In this document: positions 45,293-52,928 of the stretch, piece after piece
Numbering within the stretch: position 1 is the stretch's first letter
How the letters are laid out: each line of letters opens with the position of its first letter
Assembly (NCBI GenBank): GCA_046297835.1
Contig: JBKBHI010000001.1
Span: 1-64,000, forward strand
Origin: CAMAVH01 sp046297835
GTDB taxonomy: Bacteria; Pseudomonadota; Alphaproteobacteria; SMXQ01
Direction of reading: 5' to 3'
Length of the DNA: 64,000 nt
Notes under the pieces: generated by a model
Told to the model about the DNA's origin: nothing
Databases searched by the model: none
What the model saw: only the letters and a program-made list of their open reading frames with translations
Position numbers and translations under genes: made by a program

Positions 45293-45519
45293 CATGAAGC
45301 AACCTCGCAGAGACGAGGAATAAAAAGTCGGGGAGGCGTCGCCGCATGCGTTGGCGGCAGGGCATGATCTGATCGCAGCGAACGCTGCCGGTCTTTCTCG
45401 CATATCCCGTTCGCGCCGCGCTGTTTATCCAGTGCAGACCGCGAACATCCCTCCCGATGGCGTGCAGTCAGGCCGGCTCGATCACGAGCCGCCTCATTTT
45501 TTTGCGTCGTGGGAATAGC

Positions 45520-46674
45520 ATGGTCCGCTTGCAGAATATCAAGAAGTACTTCCAGACCGACTGGGGGCAGGTCGCCGCCATCGACGACGTCAGCCTGGAG
45601 CTGAAGCCCGGACAACTCATGACGTTGCTCGGTCCATCGGGCTGCGGGAAGACCACCACCCTGCGCTGCATCGCCGGCCTGGAAAAGCCTCATGAAGGCG
45701 TCATCAAAATCGGCGAGGAGACCGTGTTCTCCAGCGCGCAGAACATCGCCCTGCCGGCCAATCGCCGCCGCATCGGCATGGTGTTCCAGAGCTACGCCAT
45801 CTGGCCGCATATGAGCGTTCGCGAGAACGTCGCCTTTCCGCTCGACGGCATTGGCATGAAGAAAGACGAAATCAATCGCCGCGTCGACACGGCGCTGCAG
45901 CTCGTCGGCCTGCTTGATCTGGCCGACCGTCCGGCGCCGCAGCTTTCGGGCGGCCAGCAACAGCGCGTCGCCTTGGCCCGAGCGCTCGTCGCCGAACCCG
46001 AAGTGCTCCTGCTCGACGAGCCGCTGTGCAATCTCGACGCCAAGCTGCGCGTCAGCATGCGTTCGGAAATCCGCGATCTGCAGCGGCGTCTCGGCATTAC
46101 GACCGTGTACGTGACGCACGACCAGCAGGAAGCGCTTGCGATTTCCGATGTCGTTGTGGTCATGTCGAAGGGGCGCATCGTCGAGGTGGGCGCGCCGGGC
46201 GAACTGTACGAACGCCCCCGGCATCGTTTCACTGCCGATTTCATCGGTGCGGCGAATTTGCTGCCGCTGTCCGCCGTTCCGACCCGGCTCGAGTCGGGGC
46301 GTTGGCAGGCGGCGACGCCGTTCGGCATCATGCATCTCGTCAATGACGACAAGCGCGACATGGTCGTGCCCGGCGGCGTCTTGATGATCCGTCCAGAGCA
46401 AGTCCAGGTCTCCGTCGCCGCGCCAGCCGATTCGACCAATTGCTGGCAGGCCAAGGTGGTCAACGCCACCTTCCTCGGAAACTTCACTGAATGCATGCTC
46501 GACCTGCAGGGGCATGAAATCATGGCGCAGATTCCCGGCATGGTCGCGCTTGAAGCCGGCCAAAGCGTGTTTTTGCGCTTCCCGCCGGAGAAATGCCTGA
46601 TCGTGCAAGATGACGAGCAAGCGGCCGCGCCTGGGGTGGGCGGAGCGAATGTCCGCGCGTCGGTGGCGGTCTGA
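45520..46674 (+). CDS. ABC importer ATPase (Fe3+/spermidine/putrescine type)
   Basis: This 384-residue ATPase has Walker A GPSGCGKT (38-45), signature LSGGQQQRVALARAL, Walker B VLLLDEPLCNLD and switch His in VYVTHDQQEAL, followed by a C-terminal TOBE domain (about 240-360). It belongs to the FbpC/PotA group. An in-frame extension to 45457 is not supported. It heads an operon with a solute-binding protein, a hydrolase and a fused permease. The last ~15 residues are low-complexity Ala/Gly/Val. Confidence 0.93.
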   Translation: MVRLQNIKKYFQTDWGQVAAIDDVSLELKPGQLMTLLGPSGCGKTTTLRCIAGLEKPHEGVIKIGEETVFSSAQNIALPANRRRIGMVFQSYAIWPHMSVRENVAFPLDGIGMKKDEINRRVDTALQLVGLLDLADRPAPQLSGGQQQRVALARALVAEPEVLLLDEPLCNLDAKLRVSMRSEIRDLQRRLGITTVYVTHDQQEALAISDVVVVMSKGRIVEVGAPGELYERPRHRFTADFIGAANLLPLSAVPTRLESGRWQAATPFGIMHLVNDDKRDMVVPGGVLMIRPEQVQVSVAAPADSTNCWQAKVVNATFLGNFTECMLDLQGHEIMAQIPGMVALEAGQSVFLRFPPEKCLIVQDDEQAAAPGVGGANVRASVAV

Positions 46675-46745
46675 ATCCGATATTCGATCCGCAAACGGGT
46701 CGATGACTTAACAAATAGACATACGACAACAGAGGAGACGGCTTC

Positions 46746-47822
46746 ATGATTGGTACGATGGCGATGCCGCGCATGGCGCGCGGCCTGATGGGGGCGGCTG
46801 CGGCCTTGCTGATGACGGCCGGCGCGGCCGGCGCGCAGGACCTCGGCCCGGCGGGCCAGACCGGGGCCACGGCCGAGCTGGTCGCTGCGGCGAAGAAGGA
46901 AGGCGCGTTGACCTTCTACGGCACGGCGCAGCAAGATTCTTACGACAGAATCTTCAGCGAATTCATGAAGGACTATCCGCAGATCAAGGTGACGGCGACG
47001 CGCGTGCGCACAGCCAATTTTCTCGAGCGCGTGCTGCTCGAATACAAGAGCGGCGACATCAAATCCGACGTCGTCCATGCCTCGAGCGAAGTCGCCGATC
47101 TTGAGCAGGCTGGCGCCATCGTTCCTTACGAAGGCACGATCAAGGCGCAGCAGGATCGCTACCGCTTTCCGGCGCCCAAGGACATGCCCGGCTTGGTGAC
47201 CGACGCCATCCTGGTCAAGCTCGTCGATTACAACACGAACATGCTCAAGGCGGCCGATCTGCCTAAGAGCTGGGACGATCTCCTTCAGCCGAAGTGGAAA
47301 GGCAAGCTCGCCCTCGACATTCAGGGCTACGAATGGTTCGCCGCCATGTGGAAGCACATGGGACCCGAGAAAGCGGACAAATTCATGAAGGGTTTGGCGC
47401 AGAACGTCGTGCTGCGCGAAGGCGCGACCCAAATCATGGAATTGATGGTGGCGGGCGAGTTCCCGATCTCGATCGAAGCTTACGGCCACCGCATTGTCGA
47501 TTTCCAGAAGCAGGGCGCGCCCGTCGACATCATCAAGCCGCCGTTCCAGCCCGTCGTGATCATTCCGTCCTACTGGGGCGCGATCAAGAACTCGAAGAAC
47601 CCCAATGCCGCCAAGCTGGCGCTGCACTGGCTGATCTCGGATCGCGGCCAAGCGGCGCAAGCCGCCGCCGGCCGCGTGCCTGTCCTTAAGACCGGTAACC
47701 ATCAGGTTCTCAAGTGGCTCGACGACTATAAGCCCGAGACTTTCGTGATCGAGCCCAAAACGATCGACTACACGGCGGTCGCAGAGCAGTTCAACGGCTA
47801 CTTCGTCCGCTCGAAAAATTGA
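46746..47822 (+). CDS. ABC importer periplasmic solute-binding protein (family 1, iron-type)
   Basis: This 358-residue protein has a signal peptide (RGLMGAAAALLMTAGAAGAQ) and the two-lobe fold of extracellular solute-binding family 1, with KKEGALTFYGTAQQDSYDRI at the start and NPNAAKLALHWLISDRGQAAQ near the end. FbpA-type iron binders use tyrosines; here the binding residues cannot be assigned, so the ligand may be an organic acid, a phosphonate or another anion. It has a strong ribosome-binding site (GAGGAG), 72 bases after the ATPase gene. A hairpin follows. Confidence 0.9.
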   Translation: MIGTMAMPRMARGLMGAAAALLMTAGAAGAQDLGPAGQTGATAELVAAAKKEGALTFYGTAQQDSYDRIFSEFMKDYPQIKVTATRVRTANFLERVLLEYKSGDIKSDVVHASSEVADLEQAGAIVPYEGTIKAQQDRYRFPAPKDMPGLVTDAILVKLVDYNTNMLKAADLPKSWDDLLQPKWKGKLALDIQGYEWFAAMWKHMGPEKADKFMKGLAQNVVLREGATQIMELMVAGEFPISIEAYGHRIVDFQKQGAPVDIIKPPFQPVVIIPSYWGAIKNSKNPNAAKLALHWLISDRGQAAQAAAGRVPVLKTGNHQVLKWLDDYKPETFVIEPKTIDYTAVAEQFNGYFVRSKN

Positions 47823-47839
47823 CACTGCCGTATCGGACC

Positions 47840-47870
47840 AAGCCCGCCGTCGCGAAAGCGCGGCGGGCTT
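47840..47870. other. Hairpin between solute-binding protein and hydrolase genes
   Basis: AAGCCCGCCG (47840-47849) and CGGCGGGCTT (47861-47870) form a perfect ten-base-pair stem without a T-tract. Such a stem after a binding-protein gene often stabilises the upstream mRNA so that binding protein is made in excess (inference). Confidence 0.65.
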
Positions 47871-47926
47871 GATCGTCCGCGCAGGCGGCGTCGCAGGATG
47901 TCAGTCGGTTGATAGGGGAATCGTTC

Positions 47927-49069
47927 GTGTCCAAGACGTTTGAGCGGCCTTATGACGAGGTGCGGGACATCATCCTGGCCCGCGCCAAACAGCGCCGCAA
48001 TCCGTGCGACAATACGGTTTACGAGACGGTGCAAGCCATCATGGACCGCTTGACCTCGGTCGCCCGCGATCCCTGGGCCGCGGCCTTCAGCGCCGCCGCC
48101 GAGCCGTTCGAAGCGCGCGCGCATGAGGCTGAAGCGCGCGGCGACGATAAGGCCGCATCCGAGGCGTGGAAGATGGCTTACGGCTTCTACCGCGTCGCGC
48201 GCTATCCGGCGCCGAACTCGGCCGGCAAGATCCGCGCTTATAAGAAGTCTCAAGAAGCTTACGTGAATATGGAGTCCTACGCGCCAGTGAAGCTGCAGAT
48301 CGTGCGCATTCCATTTTCAGGCAAGGCCGGCGAAGGCGGCGAAATTCGCGCCTATCTCCGTTTGCCGCAGTTGCCGGGGCCGCACGCTGCGAGACGTCAT
48401 CCCGTCGTGATGATTTGGGGCGGCATCGATTCCTTCAAAGAGGAGCGCCGCACCGGCCGTTATGTGAAGGCCGGCTTCGCCACCTTGTCGATCGACATGC
48501 CTGGCGTCGGCGAAGCGCCGCTCGCCGGCTCGATCGACGCCGAGCGCATGTGGGATCCGATCTTCGACTGGATCGCGACACGGCCGGAGCTCGACGCCAA
48601 GCGCGTCGCCGCGGTCGGTTGCAGCACCGGCGGTTACTGGGCGACCAAGCTGGCACATACCCACAAGGACCGTCTCGCCGCCGCCGTCAATCACGGCGGA
48701 CCGGCGCATCACGCCTTCAAGCGCGAATGGATCGAGAAAGCGGCCTTCGGCGAGTATCCCTTCGAATTGGCGGAGACTTTGGCCTGCGCCTTCGGGCGCG
48801 CCACTTTCGACGAATGGGTCGATTACGCGCCGAAACTGTCGCTTCTCGACATGGGACTGCTCGACAGGCCTTGCGCGCCGCTGCTTTGCGTCAATGGCGT
48901 CGACGATTCGGTGTTTCCCATCGCCGACCATCATTTGCTGCTGGAGCATGGCGAGGCGAAATCCGCGCGGTTCTTCCCTGGCGGCCATATGGGGCATGGC
49001 GACGGATGGGACGTGACCGACATCTTGATATCATGGCTGACAGCGCGGCTCGCGCCGGCGGCTCGTTGA
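47927..49069 (+). CDS. Alpha/beta-hydrolase (esterase, FrsA/pseudooxynicotine-hydrolase-like)
   Basis: This 380-residue cytosolic hydrolase has a helical N-terminal domain (about 1-125) and an alpha/beta-hydrolase domain with the nucleophile elbow GCSTGG, an acid in NGVDDSVFPIADHH and a terminal His in PGGHMGHGDGW. The layout recalls FrsA and 2,6-dihydroxypseudooxynicotine hydrolase, which cut C-C or ester bonds. The start is GTG 47927, eight bases after AGGGGA, rather than TTG 47909. It lies inside the ABC operon, so it probably hydrolyses the imported compound. Confidence 0.85.
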   Translation: MSKTFERPYDEVRDIILARAKQRRNPCDNTVYETVQAIMDRLTSVARDPWAAAFSAAAEPFEARAHEAEARGDDKAASEAWKMAYGFYRVARYPAPNSAGKIRAYKKSQEAYVNMESYAPVKLQIVRIPFSGKAGEGGEIRAYLRLPQLPGPHAARRHPVVMIWGGIDSFKEERRTGRYVKAGFATLSIDMPGVGEAPLAGSIDAERMWDPIFDWIATRPELDAKRVAAVGCSTGGYWATKLAHTHKDRLAAAVNHGGPAHHAFKREWIEKAAFGEYPFELAETLACAFGRATFDEWVDYAPKLSLLDMGLLDRPCAPLLCVNGVDDSVFPIADHHLLLEHGEAKSARFFPGGHMGHGDGWDVTDILISWLTARLAPAAR

Positions 49070-49106
49070 GACGCAGACAGTAACGTAGCAGTAAGGGGCG
49101 AGGGGC

Positions 49107-50876
49107 ATGACGGCGGATACGCAGACGATGGGGGGCGGGCCGGCGCCGGCGCGTCGGCGCAGCGAGACGCGCGGTTTCGATTTCAGCCGCGCGACGCTGT
49201 GGGTGGTGGTCGCCTTTCTGGTCTATCAAGTGATCGTGCCGCTCGCCTTCCTGCTGTGGGGCAGTTTCCAGCTCAACCGGCCGACGGATGACGCCTATCT
49301 CAGCGTCTCCGGCCTTTCGTTCAAGAACTACGTATCAGCCCTCGGCGGCATGGACTTCTGGCAGGCCATGGGCAATACGATGATCTATTCCGTCGGCGCT
49401 ACCGCGCTGTCGGCCGTCATCGGCATCGCGCTCGCCATCGTCGTCGCGCGCACCGACGCGCCGTTCCGCGCGACCATCTCGACGCTCAATTATATCCGCA
49501 TCATCATTCCGGGCCTGCTCACCGCGATCGCCTGGGTGTTTCTCGGCAGCCCGAAGATCGGCATCCTCAACGGCATCTGGCGCGACATGACCGGCGCGGC
49601 CGAGCCGCTGATCAACATCTACAGCATGGGCGGCATGATTTTCGCCCAAGGCATGGACGCGTTCCCGCTGGTCTTCCTCACCGTCGTCGCGGCGCTCAAG
49701 TCGATGGACCCGGCGCTGGAGGAGGCGGCTTTCACGTCGGGCAAATCGTTGGTCTATACCTTCCGCCGCGTCACCATGCCGATGATCAAGCCTGCGGTCG
49801 TGGCATCCTGCATCCTGGTGTTCATCCACAACCTCGAATCCTTCGAGGTGCCCTTGGTCCTCGGCCTGCCGACCAAGACCTTCGTGCTCTCGACCGAGAT
49901 ATTCTTCAAGACGACTTACGTGCCGTCCGATTACGGCGCCGCCGGCGCTTATGGCGTGCTGTTGCTGGCGATCGCGCTGCTCGGCGTCTGGATCTACCAG
50001 CGCATGACGCGCCGCGCCCATGCCTATGTCACGGTCTCGGGCAAGGCCTTCCGTCCGCGCATCATCGAGCTGGGCCGCTGGCGCTGGCCGGTCGGCCTGG
50101 CGTCGCTGTTCATCGTCTTCATCGCGGTGATCCTGCCGACGCTGGTGCTGCTCTACGCCTCGTTTCTTCGTTTCTTTCAAGCGCCCTCGATGCGCGCGCT
50201 TGAAGCGATGAGCTTCAACAACTATTTTCTGGTGTTCAAGAACACCACGGTGATCAGCGGCATCCAGAACAGCTTGATGCTGGGCGTCGGCGCGGCGACG
50301 ATCCTGGTTCTGTTCGTGTCGATCCTCGCCTGGATCGTCATCCGCACCAACATACCGGGCCGCAAATCCCTCGATTTCCTCGCCTTCGTCCCGCAGGCGG
50401 TGCCCTCGGTGCTGTTCGGCGTCTCGATGCTGTGGTTGTATCTCGTCCTGCCGCTGCCGATTTACGGCACCTTGTGGGTCATCCTGCTCGCTTACCTGAC
50501 GCGCTACATGCCGCACGCGATGCGCATCATCTCGGTCGGCATGCTGCAGTTCCACAAGGAGCTTGAAGAAGCGGCCTACGCCACCGGCGCGTCGTGGTGG
50601 CGAATGTTCCGCAAGATCCTGCTGCCGCTGCTGCGTCCGGTCATCGTCACCGCTTGGATATGGGTGATGATCCACGCCTTCCGCGAACTGGCGATCTCGG
50701 CGATTCTTTCCGGGCCCAACACGCGCACGGTCGGCGTCGCGATTTACAGCCTGTGGACCGAAGGCTCCTTCGGCTTGATCTCGGCCTTCTCGATCATGAT
50801 CATCGCCGTGCTGATCCTGGTCGCCTTCGCCGCCGAGATGATCGGCCGCAGGTTCGGCGTCGCCGGCATGAGATAG
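49107..50876 (+). CDS. ABC importer permease, two fused permease domains
   Basis: This 589-residue FbpB-type protein has two permease domains in one chain. Each has its own EAA loop: EEAAFTSGKSLVYTFRRVTMP near residue 210 and EEAAYATGASWWRMFRKILLP near 490. About 12 membrane helices are visible. The N-terminal 30 residues are polar and cytoplasmic. This completes the importer begun at 45520; a bidirectional terminator follows at 50897. Confidence 0.93.
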   Translation: MTADTQTMGGGPAPARRRSETRGFDFSRATLWVVVAFLVYQVIVPLAFLLWGSFQLNRPTDDAYLSVSGLSFKNYVSALGGMDFWQAMGNTMIYSVGATALSAVIGIALAIVVARTDAPFRATISTLNYIRIIIPGLLTAIAWVFLGSPKIGILNGIWRDMTGAAEPLINIYSMGGMIFAQGMDAFPLVFLTVVAALKSMDPALEEAAFTSGKSLVYTFRRVTMPMIKPAVVASCILVFIHNLESFEVPLVLGLPTKTFVLSTEIFFKTTYVPSDYGAAGAYGVLLLAIALLGVWIYQRMTRRAHAYVTVSGKAFRPRIIELGRWRWPVGLASLFIVFIAVILPTLVLLYASFLRFFQAPSMRALEAMSFNNYFLVFKNTTVISGIQNSLMLGVGAATILVLFVSILAWIVIRTNIPGRKSLDFLAFVPQAVPSVLFGVSMLWLYLVLPLPIYGTLWVILLAYLTRYMPHAMRIISVGMLQFHKELEEAAYATGASWWRMFRKILLPLLRPVIVTAWIWVMIHAFRELAISAILSGPNTRTVGVAIYSLWTEGSFGLISAFSIMIIAVLILVAFAAEMIGRRFGVAGMR

Positions 50877-50896
50877 CGCGGCGCATCTGAAAAACG

Positions 50897-50926
50897 AAAA
50901 GGGCCGCTCATCGGAGCGGCCCTTTT
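50897..50926. terminator. Bidirectional terminator between convergent genes
   Basis: AAAAGGGCCGCTC and GAGCGGCCCTTTT form a perfect stem with an ATCG loop, flanked by As and Ts. It lies between the stop codons of the permease (plus) and the cytochrome (minus). Its stem is the same as that at 40147. Confidence 0.88.
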
Positions 50927-50944
50927 GCTTAAGCGAGGCGCCGG

Positions 50945-52234
50945 CTAATGCCCCGCGCGCACGTGCTTCACCGTATCGCTGACATCGGACCAGGCTTTGG
51001 CGCCCGAGTAGCGCGCGCGCAGGAAGTTCACCAGCGCGACCGTCTCGGCTTCACTGAGCTGGTTGCCGAAGGCCGGCATCGAGCGGCCGAGGGCGCCGAT
51101 CGGCGGGCGAATGCCTTTCTCGATGGCGTGGACGACGGTGCCCGGGATCGGCGCGTGGATCGAGCTTTGCAGCGCCAGCGGCACGGTGCCGCCGTTGACA
51201 TGGTGGCACTGCGCGCAGCGCGCCTGAAACACGCGCGCTCCGTCGGCGTGCTCGCGCGGCACGGCCGGCGCTTCGGGATGGCCCCATTCCTTCTTCACGG
51301 CGGCGGCGCGCGCCGCCGCGCCGTCGATCTTGCGCTCGCCGACCCTGAGGCTCATGACGTATTCGGCGATGGCGAAGACGTCGATCTCGTTCTGCTCGTG
51401 CAGCGCGTCGACCACCGGCTTCATCGGGCCCGCGCCCATGCCGTGATCGGCGTGCCAGCCGTCCATCAGATAGACGACCATCTCCTGCTTGGTCCACGGC
51501 ATCTGCGAGATGGCGTCCTTGTTGAGCGGCGGGGCGTACCAGCCCTCCGCTTCGCCGCCGCCGTATGCCGGCGTGGTGCGCGCGCCCATCATGTTGCGCG
51601 GCGTGTGACAGGCGCCGCAATGGCCGAGCCCTTCGACAAGATAGGCGCCCTCGTTCCATTCGGCGCTCTTGGAGGGATCGGGCTGGAACGGCGTCTTGTC
51701 GAGGAACAGCAGCTTCCAGCCGGCGAGGATCGGGCGGATGTTGAAGGGGAAGGGCAGCTCGTTCTCGCGCGTCGTCTCCTTCACCGGCTTCACGCCGGCC
51801 ATCAGGTAGGCGTAGATCGCGTCGATGTCCTCGTCCTTCACCTTGGTGAAGTGGTCGTAGGGGAAGGCGGGATAGAGATGCTCGCCGCGACGGCCGACGC
51901 CGTCCTTCATGGAGCGGCGGAACGCGTCTTTCGACCAGCGGCCGATGCCGGTCTCCACATCTGGCGTGATGTTCGAGGTGTAGATGACGCCGAACGGCGT
52001 CGGCAGGCGGAAATTGCCGGAAAAAGGTTCTCCATCCTCGCGGGTATGGCAGGCGGTGCAATCGCCGTAGTTGGCCAGCACCTCGCCGCGCGCCACCAGC
52101 TTGGGATCGAAGGAGGCGGGATCCGGCCGGGCGATGGGCGGAAGTTCCTTTTCATGCGCCAGAATGGCGAAGCCGCCGAGGCCGACGACGGCCAGGCCGA
52201 CGATGGCCAGCGCGAGGATACCGCTTGTTTTCAT
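50945..52234 (-). CDS. Triheme c-type cytochrome (dehydrogenase electron-transfer subunit)
   Basis: This 429-residue protein has an N-terminal membrane anchor or signal (GILALAIVGLAVVGLGGFAIL) and three heme c sites: CTACH (C59-H63), CGACH (C206-H210) and CAQCH (C340-H344). The three-domain layout matches the cytochrome subunits of membrane-bound alcohol, gluconate and aldehyde dehydrogenases. It is divergent from the iorAB-like genes across 221 bases, so it likely passes their electrons to the respiratory chain. Confidence 0.93.
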   Translation of the reverse strand: MKTSGILALAIVGLAVVGLGGFAILAHEKELPPIARPDPASFDPKLVARGEVLANYGDCTACHTREDGEPFSGNFRLPTPFGVIYTSNITPDVETGIGRWSKDAFRRSMKDGVGRRGEHLYPAFPYDHFTKVKDEDIDAIYAYLMAGVKPVKETTRENELPFPFNIRPILAGWKLLFLDKTPFQPDPSKSAEWNEGAYLVEGLGHCGACHTPRNMMGARTTPAYGGGEAEGWYAPPLNKDAISQMPWTKQEMVVYLMDGWHADHGMGAGPMKPVVDALHEQNEIDVFAIAEYVMSLRVGERKIDGAAARAAAVKKEWGHPEAPAVPREHADGARVFQARCAQCHHVNGGTVPLALQSSIHAPIPGTVVHAIEKGIRPPIGALGRSMPAFGNQLSEAETVALVNFLRARYSGAKAWSDVSDTVKHVRAGH

Positions 52235-52322
52235 TCGAACTTCCCCTCTCTGCGCGCGGCCGAGAGGGTGGGCCGCGCCTCGCCGTCAGCCTCGCCGCGC
52301 GCACCTTGTCGAAACGGCGGGC

Positions 52323-52336
52323 TAACATTATTGTTA
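52323..52336. promoter_or_regulatory. Palindromic operator candidate between cytochrome and iorA
   Basis: TAACATTATTGTTA is a near-perfect palindrome in an AT-rich island of an otherwise GC-rich divergent region. Further downstream CTTCTTCGGTG occurs twice (52414-52424 and 52432-52442), 18 bases apart, just before iorA. Either could bind a regulator that controls both gene sets. Confidence 0.35.
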
Positions 52337-52455
52337 CACCACATATTGCGAGAACAGCTTCAAGCTGGCAAGCGGCGGGCGCAGGGGCCCAGGATCAGCC
52401 TTATGGATCGCGACTTCTTCGGTGCACCTGGCTTCTTCGGTGAAAGGGACGGCTC

Positions 52456-52917
52456 ATGGAATTCTCTTTGAACATTAACGGGAGCGTCCAGAAGGTGGAC
52501 GTCGAGCCGGAGACCCCTTTGCTCTGGGTGCTCCGCGACACCATCGGGCTCACCGGGACCAAATACGGCTGCGGCATCGCGCGCTGCGGCGCCTGCACCA
52601 TCCATGTCGACGGGCAGGCGATGAAATCCTGCCAGTTGCCGGCCTCCGCCGCCGTCGGCAAGCGGATCACCACCATCGAAGGCCTGTCGAAGGATAGTTC
52701 GCATCCGGTGCAGCAAGCCTGGATGGAAGTCGGCGTGCCGCAGTGCGGCTTCTGCCAGAGCGGCCAGATCATGTCGGCCGCAGCCCTCCTTTCCAAGCGC
52801 AAGACGCCGACCGAAGCCGAGATCGAAGCGGCGATGGCCGACAATCTCTGCCGCTGCGGCACTTATTTGCGAATTGTCGCCGCGATCCAGCGCGCGTCCA
52901 AACTGCTGCAAAGCTGA
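52456..52917 (+). CDS. iorA: Isoquinoline 1-oxidoreductase-type small subunit, two [2Fe-2S] clusters
   Basis: This 153-residue protein has the plant-ferredoxin-type cluster motif C39, C44, C47 and C59 and the helical second cluster with C97, C100, C132 and C134 (CGFCQSG, CRC). It is the iron-sulfur subunit of a xanthine-dehydrogenase-family enzyme and passes electrons from the molybdenum site. No signal is seen, so it probably rides out with the Tat-exported large subunit 12 bases downstream. The gene name reflects the family, not a proven substrate. Confidence 0.9.
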   Translation: MEFSLNINGSVQKVDVEPETPLLWVLRDTIGLTGTKYGCGIARCGACTIHVDGQAMKSCQLPASAAVGKRITTIEGLSKDSSHPVQQAWMEVGVPQCGFCQSGQIMSAAALLSKRKTPTEAEIEAAMADNLCRCGTYLRIVAAIQRASKLLQS

Positions 52918-52928
52918 GGGAGGCCGAC

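Noticed and set aside
45072..45365. Minus-strand frame of 97 residues over the attR region
   Set aside because: It runs across the tRNA fragment and shows no ribosome-binding site or protein-like composition.
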